In this document: positions 15,263 to 24,184 of the stretch, piece by piece
Position numbering within the stretch: the first letter of the stretch is position 1
Layout of the letters: each line of letters opens with the position of its first letter
Source of the DNA: Clostridia bacterium
GTDB lineage: Bacteria; Bacillota; Clostridia; Lachnospirales; Lachnospiraceae
Reading direction: 5' to 3'
Length of the DNA: 64,000 nucleotides
Assembly: GCA_003249225.1 (NCBI GenBank)
Contig: QKJQ01000021.1
Span: forward strand, 80,598 to 144,597
The notes under the pieces: model-generated
The model's input: only the letters and a program-made list of their open reading frames with translations
Told to the model about the DNA's origin: nothing
The model's database searches: none
Position numbers and translations under genes: made by a program

Positions 15263-17443
15263 ATGGCAAAAAGGACAAAAAGAATCTTTGAGACCGAAGA
15301 AAACAAGGAAGGAATCCGCGTTAACAAGTTTGTAGGTGACGCAGGAATCTGTTCCAGGCGTGATGCCGATGAACTGATTCAAAAAGGAAGAGTGACTATA
15401 GATGGTCAGGTAGCGCAGATGGGCAGCAGAGTGGTTCCGGGACAGGAAGTCTGCGTCGACGGCAAAAGCATCAACAGAGATGATTCTCTGGTCTTGATCG
15501 CATTGAATAAACCGCGCGGTATTGTGTGCACAACAGACCATCGTGAACCGGAGAATGTTATTGATTTCCTTAATTATGGAAAGAGAATCTATCCGATCGG
15601 CAGGCTGGATAAGGACTCGGAAGGGCTTCTTTTGCTTACGAATGACGGAGACATCGTGAATAAAATCCTTCGCGGTGAAAACAGCCATGAGAAAGAATAT
15701 CTTGTCAGTGTGAACAAACCGGTAACACCAGAGTTCATTAGTGCCATGTCAAATGGGGTGCCGATTCTTGATACTGTGACCAAGAAGTGTTTCGTGGAAG
15801 CAATGGGCAAACAATCCTTTCGTATTGTTTTAAAGCAGGGACTGAACCGGCAGATTCGAAGGATGTGTGAGTATCTGGATTATAAAGTGCTTACTTTGCA
15901 GCGGATACGTATCATGAATGTTAATCTTGGCCGCATGAAAGTCGGAGATTACCGAAATCTGACGGAATGGGAGATCGAAGAATTGAAGATACAGCTGGAA
16001 GAATCTTCGAACGATCCGGCCGCGGTTAATAAAAAAGAAGTGAAGACCTATGGGGACACTTCCTATTGCACCAGCATAAAAAAACAATCCGGAGATGCAT
16101 TTGACAGAAGAGCCCGTGCAAAAGCAGTACAGGCGAACTGGATGCATCACAGCGACAGCGTAGAAAAGAAAAAAGAAGAAAACAGTTCGGTGGAGGCAGT
16201 CTTCGAAGTAAAGTTCAAGAATAAAAAGACCAATGATACTGCAAAGACAGTACATAGAAACGAAAGAACTGCAGCGGAAAAGGACAGCAAAGAGAATACG
16301 AAATACACAAACAACAGAACCGGCAAAAACAATACCAGCAAAGGCAGTACAAGCAAAGGCAGTACAAGCAAATGCAGTACCAATAAAGGCAGTCTGGGCG
16401 ATCGGAATAGTGGGAACAGTCAGAACAGAAATGACCGTTATACAAGTGCCGGCAGCAAAGATACTGTTTACAGGAATGCATCAGGGGATGCCGATGCGAA
16501 AAAGGTTGTCGGTGAGCAAAATGTCAGAACCGTACGAAAGAATAGCGCAGAAAGAGACAACAGAAGTAGCCAGGGTAAGGCAAGCGACTCGAACCAAGGA
16601 TATGGTAAGAGCAGAGAATATGATAATAGCAAAAAATATGGCAAAAGTAATGGATATGAAAAAAGTAATGGATATGAAAAAAGTAATGGATATGAAAAAA
16701 GTAAAGAACATGGTAAGAATTTAGGATATGACAGTAACAAGGGAACTGATAAGAACAAGGGAACTGATAAGAACAAGGGAACTGATTATAACAGAGGAAC
16801 TGATAAGAACAAGGGAACTGATTATTACAGAGGAATTGATAAGAACAAGGGAACTGATAATAACAGAGGGATTGATAAGAATATAAGATTTGTTAAGAAC
16901 AAAGGGTCAGACAAGACAAAAAGAAATGACAGAAGTTATGCAGGTACTAAGAGTACCACAAACAGTAAAAGCACAACAGATGAAAAAAGCTATACATACA
17001 ATAAGAATAACAGAGATGAAAAGAACCGTGATATTATAAAAGACAGAGTTGAAAGTAAAGGCAGTACATACGCAAAGAATGGCTATGAAAATAAAAGAAA
17101 TGACAGCAGCAGAAGTGATAGCAAAGCAAGTTATAATACCCGGAATGAAAGTCGATTCGAAAGCAGAAGTGAAAGCGGAAAAAGAAACGGCAGCAGAAAC
17201 CGAACTGAAAATAATGAGCAGAGCAGGGCATTTGCTGAGAATAGGCAGCAGGATTCAATAAAAAATATGAAAGGCTCCCATGGAAGTTATCAGGTATCCA
17301 AGGGGCATGCAAATGAGCAGAAGAATGAGTACAGAAGCAAACAAGACAATGCAGGAAAAGCAAGAGGAAATGAAAGAACTGGTGGCAAACCTCAATATGG
17401 CCCTAAAGGCATACGAGGAGGAAAACCGGGAAATAATAAGTAA
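15263..17443 (+). CDS. rluF: RluF-type 23S rRNA pseudouridine synthase with long repetitive tail
   Basis: Residues 1 to about 245 are a normal RsuA/RluF-family enzyme that isomerises uridine in large-subunit rRNA. An S4 RNA-binding domain (VNKFVGDAGICSRRDADELI) leads into the catalytic domain, with GRLDKDSEGLLLLTNDG and catalytic Asp116. LKQGLNRQIRRMC closes the active site. The remaining ~480 residues are low complexity, rich in Lys, Asn, Ser, Arg, Gly and Asp, with a GYEKSN array and eight NKGTDK-like hexapeptides; this is far beyond the ~240 to 330 residues usual for the family. The second ATG was chosen because GGGGAG precedes it. The last 131 bases overlap the likely ligA start. Confidence 0.88.
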   Translation: MAKRTKRIFETEENKEGIRVNKFVGDAGICSRRDADELIQKGRVTIDGQVAQMGSRVVPGQEVCVDGKSINRDDSLVLIALNKPRGIVCTTDHREPENVIDFLNYGKRIYPIGRLDKDSEGLLLLTNDGDIVNKILRGENSHEKEYLVSVNKPVTPEFISAMSNGVPILDTVTKKCFVEAMGKQSFRIVLKQGLNRQIRRMCEYLDYKVLTLQRIRIMNVNLGRMKVGDYRNLTEWEIEELKIQLEESSNDPAAVNKKEVKTYGDTSYCTSIKKQSGDAFDRRARAKAVQANWMHHSDSVEKKKEENSSVEAVFEVKFKNKKTNDTAKTVHRNERTAAEKDSKENTKYTNNRTGKNNTSKGSTSKGSTSKCSTNKGSLGDRNSGNSQNRNDRYTSAGSKDTVYRNASGDADAKKVVGEQNVRTVRKNSAERDNRSSQGKASDSNQGYGKSREYDNSKKYGKSNGYEKSNGYEKSNGYEKSKEHGKNLGYDSNKGTDKNKGTDKNKGTDYNRGTDKNKGTDYYRGIDKNKGTDNNRGIDKNIRFVKNKGSDKTKRNDRSYAGTKSTTNSKSTTDEKSYTYNKNNRDEKNRDIIKDRVESKGSTYAKNGYENKRNDSSRSDSKASYNTRNESRFESRSESGKRNGSRNRTENNEQSRAFAENRQQDSIKNMKGSHGSYQVSKGHANEQKNEYRSKQDNAGKARGNERTGGKPQYGPKGIRGGKPGNNK
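16652..16705 (+). repeat. 18-bp tandem repeat x3 inside the RluF tail
   Basis: Three copies of an 18-base unit, GGATATGAAAAAAGTAAT, with one change in the last copy. They encode GYEKSN repeats in frame. Confidence 0.9.
16736..16879 (+). repeat. 18-bp tandem repeat x8 inside the RluF tail
   Basis: Eight 18-base units based on AACAAGGGAACTGATAAG. They encode NKGTDK, NRGTDY and similar hexapeptides. The length is a multiple of three per unit, so copy-number change keeps the frame. Confidence 0.9.
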
Positions 17444-19421
17444 TCGCGAATATGATGAACTCTATGACAGATTAATAATACTGGAAGAAGAGACCGGAAC
17501 TATTCTTGCTAACAGTCCGACGCAGCGTGCCGGCTATGAGGTTGTCAGTGATCTGCCCAAATTCCGACATGACGCACCAATGCTTTCGCTGGATAAGACA
17601 AAGGATGCAGGTGCACTAGCCGACTGGCTGGGTGATATGGAAGGAATGCTTTCATGGAAAATGGATGGTCTGACGGTTGTTCTGACCTATCGAAACGGAG
17701 AATTGTTTCGTGCTGTTACCAGGGGCAACGGTGAGGTCGGTGAGGTAGTCACGAACAATGCAAAAACATTTGTTAATCTTCCCAAAAAGATTGCTGATCG
17801 GCGTGAGCTTGTACTTCGGGGAGAAGCCGTGATCCTGTACTCTGATTTTGAAGAAATAAATCGTAAGATTCCTGAAGAAAGTGCAAAGTACAAAAACCCG
17901 AGAAATCTATGCAGTGGCGCGGTACGTCAGCTCAACAGCAAGATTACTGCGGAGCGAAATGTTAATTTTTTTGCCTTCTCACTGATTCATATCAGAGAAC
18001 TGGCAGCGAATGGTGCAGGGGAAGTTGAGTCAGAAATCGCGGAACCAGAAATCCAAGAACAGATTTATGCATCGGAAGAAATGGATGGATACGCAACCAG
18101 AGAAGAACAGATGACTTATCTTTCTGCGCTTGGTTTTGAAGTAGTTGAATCGAAGAAAGTGACAGGAAGCAGCATTGCTGAGACTGTAAAAACCTTTAGT
18201 GCAAAGATCGCAGATAATGACTTTCCATCGGACGGTCTTGTATTAACGTTTAATGACATTGCGTATGGAAGGTCACTGGGACGAACATCAAAATTCCCAC
18301 GCCATTCGATCGCATTCAAATGGGCGGATGAAATCATGGAGACAACACTTCTTGAAATCGAGTGGAGTGCTTCCCGTACCGGGCTGATCAACCCGGTCGC
18401 CATATTTGAGCCGGTAGAACTGGAAGGGACAACGGTATCCCGCGCCAGTCTGCACAACATCAGTATAATCGAAGGCTTGCAGCTTGGACTGAACGATAGA
18501 ATAACCGTTTATAAAGCAAATATGATCATCCCGCAGCTGGCCGACAACCTGACAAGAAGCAATCAGCTTGTCATACCAAAATGTTGTCCTGTCTGCGAAC
18601 AGGATACAGTGATCGTTCAGGAAAATGACGTGAAAGTTCTGAAATGCAAGAACCCGGAATGCCCGGCTAAGAAAATAAAATCATTTGCTCACTTTGCAGC
18701 GAGAGATGCCATGAACATTGATGGTCTTTCAGAAGCTACCATTGAGAAATTGATCGACCTGCATTACCTGCACACGTTGACAGACCTTTTTCATCTAGAA
18801 CAATTCATGAAGGAAATCGAAGAGGAGAGCAAGCGGAAGACGGATAAGAAAGAAGAGTTCAAGGGCTTCGGTGTTAAGTCCTTCCAGAACCTGATCGATG
18901 CGGTGGAAACTGCACGTACGACAACAGTAGCAAAGCTGATTTACAGCCTGGGCGTTGCAAATATCGGATTATCAAATGCAAAATTAATTTCGAAGCATTA
19001 CAACAATAAACTTGATGAGATCATGAATTGTAAAGCGGAAGATTTACTCACCATAGATGGTATCGGTGGTGTGATTGCGGATTCTTTAGTAGCGTTTTTT
19101 GCAGAGGAGAAAAACCGTAAACTCGTGGAAGAACTAAGCGCTGAAATGACATTTCTTGAGGAAAGCACAACTTCTAATTCTACACTTGAAGGAAAAGTCT
19201 TTGTTATTACGGGTTCCGTGGAGCATTTTGCCAACCGGGATGAATTAAAAGACTTTATTGAGAAGCATGGAGGAAAGACAACAGGATCCGTTACTTCCAA
19301 AACCCATTATCTGATCAACAATGATACGGCTTCTGGTTCCTCCAAGAATAAAAAGGCAAAAGAACTTGGCATACCGATCCTGTCGGAAGAGGATTTTCTG
19401 GTGTTGGTGGGAGAAGGTTGA
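17313..19421 (+). CDS. ligA: NAD+-dependent DNA ligase
   Basis: LigA seals nicks in DNA with NAD+ as cofactor. From this start the protein has 702 residues, and the adenylated lysine of the KMDG motif is Lys116, close to Lys115 of E. coli LigA. The domain order is normal: a short Ia domain (YDELYDRLIILEEETG), the adenylation domain, OB fold (VELEGTTVSRASLHN), a four-Cys zinc finger (two CxxC-type pairs between about 427 and 450), helix-hairpin-helix repeats, and a BRCT domain at the end (KVFVITGSVEHF). The start is a choice: AAGGGG sits 7 bases before this ATG. It overlaps the rluF tail by 131 bases in another frame, so the two are probably co-transcribed. Confidence 0.92.
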   Translation: MSRRMSTEANKTMQEKQEEMKELVANLNMALKAYEEENREIISNREYDELYDRLIILEEETGTILANSPTQRAGYEVVSDLPKFRHDAPMLSLDKTKDAGALADWLGDMEGMLSWKMDGLTVVLTYRNGELFRAVTRGNGEVGEVVTNNAKTFVNLPKKIADRRELVLRGEAVILYSDFEEINRKIPEESAKYKNPRNLCSGAVRQLNSKITAERNVNFFAFSLIHIRELAANGAGEVESEIAEPEIQEQIYASEEMDGYATREEQMTYLSALGFEVVESKKVTGSSIAETVKTFSAKIADNDFPSDGLVLTFNDIAYGRSLGRTSKFPRHSIAFKWADEIMETTLLEIEWSASRTGLINPVAIFEPVELEGTTVSRASLHNISIIEGLQLGLNDRITVYKANMIIPQLADNLTRSNQLVIPKCCPVCEQDTVIVQENDVKVLKCKNPECPAKKIKSFAHFAARDAMNIDGLSEATIEKLIDLHYLHTLTDLFHLEQFMKEIEEESKRKTDKKEEFKGFGVKSFQNLIDAVETARTTTVAKLIYSLGVANIGLSNAKLISKHYNNKLDEIMNCKAEDLLTIDGIGGVIADSLVAFFAEEKNRKLVEELSAEMTFLEESTTSNSTLEGKVFVITGSVEHFANRDELKDFIEKHGGKTTGSVTSKTHYLINNDTASGSSKNKKAKELGIPILSEEDFLVLVGEG

Positions 19422-19464
19422 CATTTTCAAAAAAGTGCGATATAGTATGTTCAATATCATAAGG

Positions 19465-19761
19465 CAAGGAAGAGAAAAGTAGACAGTGAGATATGGTACA
19501 GAGAGCTTTGAGGGTGAGAAAAAGCACAGAATGCATTGTTGAAAATGGTCTTGGAGCCGCGCACCGACTACATTTTGTACAGGCTGCGATGGGAGTGCCC
19601 ATTATAGCACCAGGGTATCGATTGTTAATCTTTTCTGTACCCGCTAAGGTTTGTATCGTGAGATACAGATAAATAAAGGTGGTAACACGAAGCAGAAGCT
19701 GTCGTCCTTTAAAAAAGAGATATTACATATCTCTGAAGAATAAAGGAGGGGAGCTTTTTTT
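19465..19761 (+). promoter_or_regulatory. T-box leader of metA, probably Met-specific
   Basis: An AGTA box near 19478 and AGAGAGC with GGTGAGA resemble T-box stem I. A probable specifier ATG lies at 19544 to 19546 within GAAAATGGTCTTGGAGC. The T-box core AGGTGGTAACACG is at 19677 to 19689, a variant of the usual AGGGTGGNACCGCG, and its AAAGG can pair with CCTTT at 19706 to form the antiterminator. Uncharged tRNA binding would prevent termination and turn on methionine synthesis. The Met assignment follows from the position of the ATG and from the downstream gene; the alignment of stem I was done by eye. Confidence 0.8.
19697..19761 (+). terminator. T-box-controlled terminator
   Basis: AGCT and TCCTTTA pair with TAAAGGA and AGCT across an inner hairpin (AGAGATAT/ATATCTCT), followed by seven T. 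The 5' arm shares CCTTT with the antiterminator, so the two structures exclude each other. Confidence 0.75.
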
Positions 19762-19954
19762 GACGGATGAAACAAAAGAGGATTTTGATAAGATGAGTTT
19801 AAGTTCTATATATTGTAGAACAAGTGATGCAATTGACGCAACAACGAATGATACGACAAGTTGTAAAGTAAACAGTAAGGCAAGTACTAAAGCTAGCAGA
19901 ATTATTACAAATTCACACAATGACCGAAGAAATAAGAAAGGGAAGGGATTGATT

Positions 19955-20863
19955 ATGCCGATTCGTGTTAAGAACAATTTACCTGCAAAGAAACTACTGG
20001 AAGATGAGAATATATTCGTCATGGATGAGACAAGGGCAATGTCACAGGATATACGACCGCTAAAGATTGCAATTCTCAATCTGATGCCGTTGAAAGAAGA
20101 TACGGAGCATCACCTTCTGCGCAGCCTTGCAAATTCACCGCTGCAGGTTGATGTGACTTTCGTGCGGACCGCTTCTCATCTTGGTAAGAACACTGCGTTT
20201 GAACATATGGAAGAGTTTTATGTTACTTATGATGAAGTAAAGCATCATAAATTTGATGGTATGATTATTACGGGTGCACCAGTGGAGAATCTAGAATTCG
20301 AAGAGGTAAGCTACTGGGAAGAACTGAAGGAAATCATGGAATGGTCAAAGACCAATGTTACGTCGACCTATCACATCTGCTGGGGAGCACAGGCAGGGCT
20401 TTATTATCATTATGGTGTCAGAAAACTCCCTCTTGAGAAGAAGCTTTCGGGAGTCTACAAGCATCAGGTATTCAACCGCAGAGAGCCCCTGATCCGCGGC
20501 TTTGATGATGGGTTCAGTGCTCCTCATTCACGTTATACTACTTCATCAAAAGAGGATATTGAGAAGAACCCTAATCTTACAATTCTCTCAGAATCCGAAG
20601 AAGCTGGTGTGTTCATCGTTATATCAAATGATGGAAAGCAGGTATTTGTCACCGGTCACCCAGAGTATGACCGCCTGACCCTTGATAAGGAATACCGAAG
20701 AGATGTTGCGAAGGGAATTAACCCGGATGTTCCGGAGAATTATTATCCGGGAGATGATGCGTCTCAGAAACCGATCCTGTCCTGGCGGGCACATGCCAAT
20801 ACGCTGTATAGCAACTGGCTGAATTATTATGTATACCAAGTTACGCCATACATTTTGGAGTGA
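19955..20863 (+). CDS. metAA: homoserine O-acetyltransferase, MetA family
   Basis: A 302-residue MetA-family enzyme that acylates homoserine in the first committed step of methionine synthesis. From this ATG the catalytic Cys falls at residue 142 ([10 protein letters not shown]), the same number as in characterised MetA proteins, which fixes the start. A longer open frame to 19679 runs back through the T-box terminator and is not credible. Residue 111 is Glu (GAPVENLE). In the Bacillus cereus enzyme Glu111 selects acetyl-CoA over succinyl-CoA, so acetyl transfer is predicted despite the common 'succinyltransferase' label. The catalytic His lies in VTGHPEYD. Control is by the upstream T-box. 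Confidence 0.94.
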   Translation: MPIRVKNNLPAKKLLEDENIFVMDETRAMSQDIRPLKIAILNLMPLKEDTEHHLLRSLANSPLQVDVTFVRTASHLGKNTAFEHMEEFYVTYDEVKHHKFDGMIITGAPVENLEFEEVSYWEELKEIMEWSKTNVTSTYHICWGAQAGLYYHYGVRKLPLEKKLSGVYKHQVFNRREPLIRGFDDGFSAPHSRYTTSSKEDIEKNPNLTILSESEEAGVFIVISNDGKQVFVTGHPEYDRLTLDKEYRRDVAKGINPDVPENYYPGDDASQKPILSWRAHANTLYSNWLNYYVYQVTPYILE

Positions 20864-20888
20864 GGACTACGATGAAGTAACTTGGTAT
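20833..20888 (+). repeat. 12-bp inverted repeat spanning the metA stop
   Basis: ATACCAAGTTAC within the metA 3' end pairs with GTAACTTGGTAT after the stop, around a 32-base loop. No T-run follows. It may stabilise the 3' end. Confidence 0.5.
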
Positions 20889-21186
20889 TTATCAGAGTGA
20901 CCCCATACATACTTGAGTAGAAGTGCCTTAAAACCTTGATTTATCAGGGCTTCAGACGATTTGGTGAAAAAAATGAAAGTATCGTAATTTATCGCAAGAA
21001 ATCGCTGTTTTCAAGAAAATGGCGTACGCTAGAACTAAAAATAAGCGGAAAAAGAAGTGGGATATTAGAAGAATAATTTGGGTATTGCCTTTCGAGGTGA
21101 TACCTTTTTTAATAGTTTTTTGAATTATGATTATATAAACGATTTTAATACAGAAAAGGCAATCCACCACAGTAAAGTTACTTTAA
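20864..21186. other. intergenic region between metA and AraC gene
   Basis: No gene is seen. It holds one arm of the metA 3' inverted repeat and a clear terminator at 21081. A 72-codon minus-strand frame lacks a ribosome site. Confidence 0.6.
21081..21110 (+). terminator. intrinsic terminator with TTCG loop
   Basis: GGTATTGCCT pairs with AGGTGATACC (two wobble pairs) around a TTCG tetraloop, followed by six T. It ends the metA transcript about 220 bases past the stop and faces the convergent AraC gene. Confidence 0.85.
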
Positions 21187-22038
21187 TCAAAAGTCTTTTC
21201 TTTTTTTTAAGTCAGAAGGAGTACTACCTTTCCATTTCTTGTAAGTTCGATTAAAGTTTCGTATACTTGTAAAACCACAGTCCAATGCGATATCAGTTAT
21301 TGTATTATCAGTATTCAAAATCATTTCCTCAACTTTTGATACTCTTATACTGTTAAGATAGGTGACAAAGCTCATTTTACACATATGTTTGAACAACTGT
21401 GAAAACTGCGAAATTCCAAGATCAGCATGATTTGCTACATCCATAAGAGTCAGATCTTCCATATAATTAGTATTGATATAATCCAGAGCATTTTGAATTT
21501 TATTAATCATGGAATAGCTTTTTGTATGCGAAGCATTGTTTAATCCCTTTGGTACATTTCTGTAGATTAATCCATGTAGCTCAAGAAGCCTGCTGCGTAC
21601 GAACATCTGATAAGCATCCTTTTTATTTGTTAGTTCATCATAAGTATCTTGTAGCAATTCTCCGACTTTCTTTGAAAAATCCGGACTTATGTTATAGTCT
21701 CTTTTCGCAGTCTCGTCGATAAAAGAGGATATAAAAAAGGTATCTTCAGGCCATTTTATCAGAGAACCGATTATCTCTGGAGCATAAAAGGCCAGTATGG
21801 CGGTACAGTTCAAGTCCATGCTGTCCATGGAATGGATATCACCACTGCAGCAAATGCAGGTATCTCCGGCACCAAGGATTCTGGTATTCGAATTAATTGT
21901 CATGCGGAATTGTCCTTCATATACATGCACAATCTCAATATCATTATGCCAATGCGCAAGAAAACTAAAATTATTAAATTTAAAAATATCCACAGGAAAT
22001 CCATTTGGATATGTATTCTTTTCATGGAAAGCCTTCAT
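21187..22038 (-). CDS. AraC-family regulator, module A
   Basis: A 283-residue regulator. An N-terminal cupin (residues 20 to 100), with HWHNDIEIVHVYEGQF and a later SGDIHSMD, would bind a sugar ligand. The C-terminal double helix-turn-helix (about 180 to 280) includes LGISQFSQLFKHM and DIALDCGFTSIRNFNRTYKKWKGSTP. It is divergent from the GH43 gene across a 679-base gap and probably activates it in response to an oligosaccharide. Confidence 0.92.
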   Translation of the reverse strand: MKAFHEKNTYPNGFPVDIFKFNNFSFLAHWHNDIEIVHVYEGQFRMTINSNTRILGAGDTCICCSGDIHSMDSMDLNCTAILAFYAPEIIGSLIKWPEDTFFISSFIDETAKRDYNISPDFSKKVGELLQDTYDELTNKKDAYQMFVRSRLLELHGLIYRNVPKGLNNASHTKSYSMINKIQNALDYINTNYMEDLTLMDVANHADLGISQFSQLFKHMCKMSFVTYLNSIRVSKVEEMILNTDNTITDIALDCGFTSIRNFNRTYKKWKGSTPSDLKKRKDF

Positions 22039-22717
22039 TCTATTCTCCTTTTAAAATAGTTACATCATAACCTTCAATATACAGTCGTAAAATATGTCTA
22101 ACAAGAATGTAATAAAAGATTTGGCAACAGAGATGTGTGCATGGAAGTTAGTAGACATATCACAAACAAGTAATTATCAAATGATCAGTGTAAGTGCATA
22201 CTATATCTAATAACTAACTGATGTGATGAAATGAGAAGTCATTTGCTTCATTACTAAGGAATCTATTTGATAGTTTATTTTTGATTATATACAATATCGG
22301 AAAATATGTCTACAAGAGAAGAAATACTGCGAGCAAACTAGAGAATATGATGATAGTATGGTTCAAGCGGCAGAGTAAAGAAAGAAACGGGATGTTTTAG
22401 TTTACAGCTTCTGAAAGAAAAGGCGTAGATGGAAGATAACTGCAAAATCTTGTTTAGAAGCAGTTGGGATTCATAAAAAACAATAACCATTCTGTCAGCA
22501 TAGTGTGGGCTTTATAGAAGGGGGCAAACAGGCTGGAGAATAGTTTGGACATCAATTGCAGCATCAATTACTTTATTTTAGGATCTAATTAAACTTCTAT
22601 TAATAATGCAAAGGTGGAAGTTAGCGGAGAAGGTCAATGAGCTACAGAGAGGAGGTTTGGATTCTGATATAGTAGAAGTAAAATTATATAAGAATATAAA
22701 AGGAGAAAGAAAAAAAT
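22039..22717. other. long divergent promoter region, AraC / GH43
   Basis: No gene is seen in 679 bases. The 9-base motif ATATGTCTA occurs directly at 22092 and 22304 and inverted at 22152. Two copies have the longer match AAAATATGTCTA followed by (A)CAAGA. They are candidate binding sites for the adjacent AraC regulator. The GH43 ribosome site AAAGGAG is at the right end. Confidence 0.45.
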
Positions 22718-24133
22718 ATGACAAAACAAGGATTTAATCCGTATCTTCCGTCCTGGGAATATATACCGGATGGAGAACCATATGTTTTTAATGACAGAGT
22801 CTATATCTATGGCTCTCATGACCGTTTTAACGGATATGCTTATTGTTTAAATGATTATGTATGTTGGTCGGCTCCAGCAGATGATCTGAGTGACTGGCGC
22901 TATGAGGGTGTTATATACAAGGCGACGGATGTCGAAAACAACAGTGACAGAGACAGTTGTTTATATGCACCGGATGTTACATTAGGGCCAGATGGCAGAT
23001 ACTATCTGTACTATGTTGACAGCAAGCGTTCCATTGTTTCTGTTGCGGTTTGCGATACACCGGCGGGTAAATTTGACTTTTATGGCTATGTTCATTATAA
23101 AGATGGCACAATCGTAGGACAAAGAGAAGGCGATGAGCCACAGTTTGATCCGGGGGTTATTACAGAGGAAGAAAAAACTTATTTATACACTGGATTTTGT
23201 GCAATTGGTGACAGAACAAGATCGGGAGCAATGGTAACTGTGCTTGGACCGGATATGCTGACCGTCCTTGAAGAACCTGTGTTTGTTGCACCAAGTGAAC
23301 CTTATAGCAAGGGGAGTGGTTTTGAAGGGCATGAGTTCTTTGAAGCACCGTCTATTAGAAAAAGGGGTGATACCTATTATCTGATTTACTCTTCCGTTGT
23401 AATGCATGAGTTATGTTATGCCACTAGCAAATATCCGACAAAGGATTTTGTGTACAAAGGGGTAATCGTAAGCAATAATGATCTGCACATTGGTTCATAT
23501 AAACCTTCGGAAAAGCCTATGTATTATGGTGGTAATAATCATGGGAGCATTGTGGAGATTAAAGGAGAATGGTATATTTTTTATCACAGGCATACCAACG
23601 GTACCAATTTTAGCAGGCAGGGTTGTGTTGAAAAAATCACATTTACGGAGAATGGTATGATACCGCAGGTAGAAATGACCTCCTGCGGAGCGAATAAAGG
23701 ACCATTAAAAGGCTATGGCGAATATGCAGCTTACCTGGCTTGTAATTTATTTTATAAAGAAGAATCTATATATACGGATTGTACAGGTGCATGGATGGAT
23801 AGTCAGTTCCCTAAAATCACACAGGATGGAAGAGACGGAGATGAAGAAATTGGCTATATTGCAAACATGAAGGATTCGGCAACAGCAGGCTTTAAATATT
23901 TTGATTTTAAAGGAGTTACTAAAATTAAGATAAAGGTGCGCGGATATTGTCTTGGTAATTTTGCAGTGAAAACAACCTGGGATGGGACGCCGATTGGTTT
24001 TATTCCGGTAGTCTATTCAAATGTTTGGAAAGAATATTCAGCAGATATTAGTATTTCAGACGGTGTACATGCTATATACTTCACATATTGCGGACAGGGA
24101 AGCGCTAGTCTTGCGTCTTTTGCGTTAGAATAA
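22718..24133 (+). CDS. GH43 glycosidase with C-terminal carbohydrate-binding-like domain
   Basis: A 471-residue glycoside hydrolase family 43 enzyme, probably a beta-xylosidase or alpha-L-arabinofuranosidase. The five-bladed propeller covers about residues 8 to 310. The catalytic base Asp is expected in IPDGEPYVFND, the pKa-modulating Asp in LYAPDVTLGPDG, and the acid Glu in HEFFEAPSIRKR. Residues 330 to 471 look like a CBM6-type beta sandwich (KYFDFKGVTKIKIKVRGYC). There is no signal peptide, so it acts in the cytoplasm on imported oligosaccharides. Linkage specificity cannot be read from sequence alone. Confidence 0.88.
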   Translation: MTKQGFNPYLPSWEYIPDGEPYVFNDRVYIYGSHDRFNGYAYCLNDYVCWSAPADDLSDWRYEGVIYKATDVENNSDRDSCLYAPDVTLGPDGRYYLYYVDSKRSIVSVAVCDTPAGKFDFYGYVHYKDGTIVGQREGDEPQFDPGVITEEEKTYLYTGFCAIGDRTRSGAMVTVLGPDMLTVLEEPVFVAPSEPYSKGSGFEGHEFFEAPSIRKRGDTYYLIYSSVVMHELCYATSKYPTKDFVYKGVIVSNNDLHIGSYKPSEKPMYYGGNNHGSIVEIKGEWYIFYHRHTNGTNFSRQGCVEKITFTENGMIPQVEMTSCGANKGPLKGYGEYAAYLACNLFYKEESIYTDCTGAWMDSQFPKITQDGRDGDEEIGYIANMKDSATAGFKYFDFKGVTKIKIKVRGYCLGNFAVKTTWDGTPIGFIPVVYSNVWKEYSADISISDGVHAIYFTYCGQGSASLASFALE

Positions 24134-24184
24134 AAACAATAATTGAAGTTACAATTTTGTGGGTTATACAGAAATGGAGAGATT

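Noticed and set aside
16233..16724. 163-codon open frame in another frame of the RluF tail
   Set aside because: It exists only because the DNA repeats keep all frames open; there is no ribosome site and the coding frame is continuous from the enzyme core.
16652..16879. possible CRISPR-like array
   Set aside because: The 18-bp units are contiguous with no spacers and encode in-frame hexapeptides, so they are protein-coding tandem repeats.
19679..19954. N-terminal extension of MetA
   Set aside because: It reads through the T-box terminator, and the catalytic Cys would no longer be residue 142.
20952..21170. 72-codon minus-strand frame downstream of AraC
   Set aside because: No ribosome site, AT-rich composition, and it contains the terminator hairpin on the other strand.
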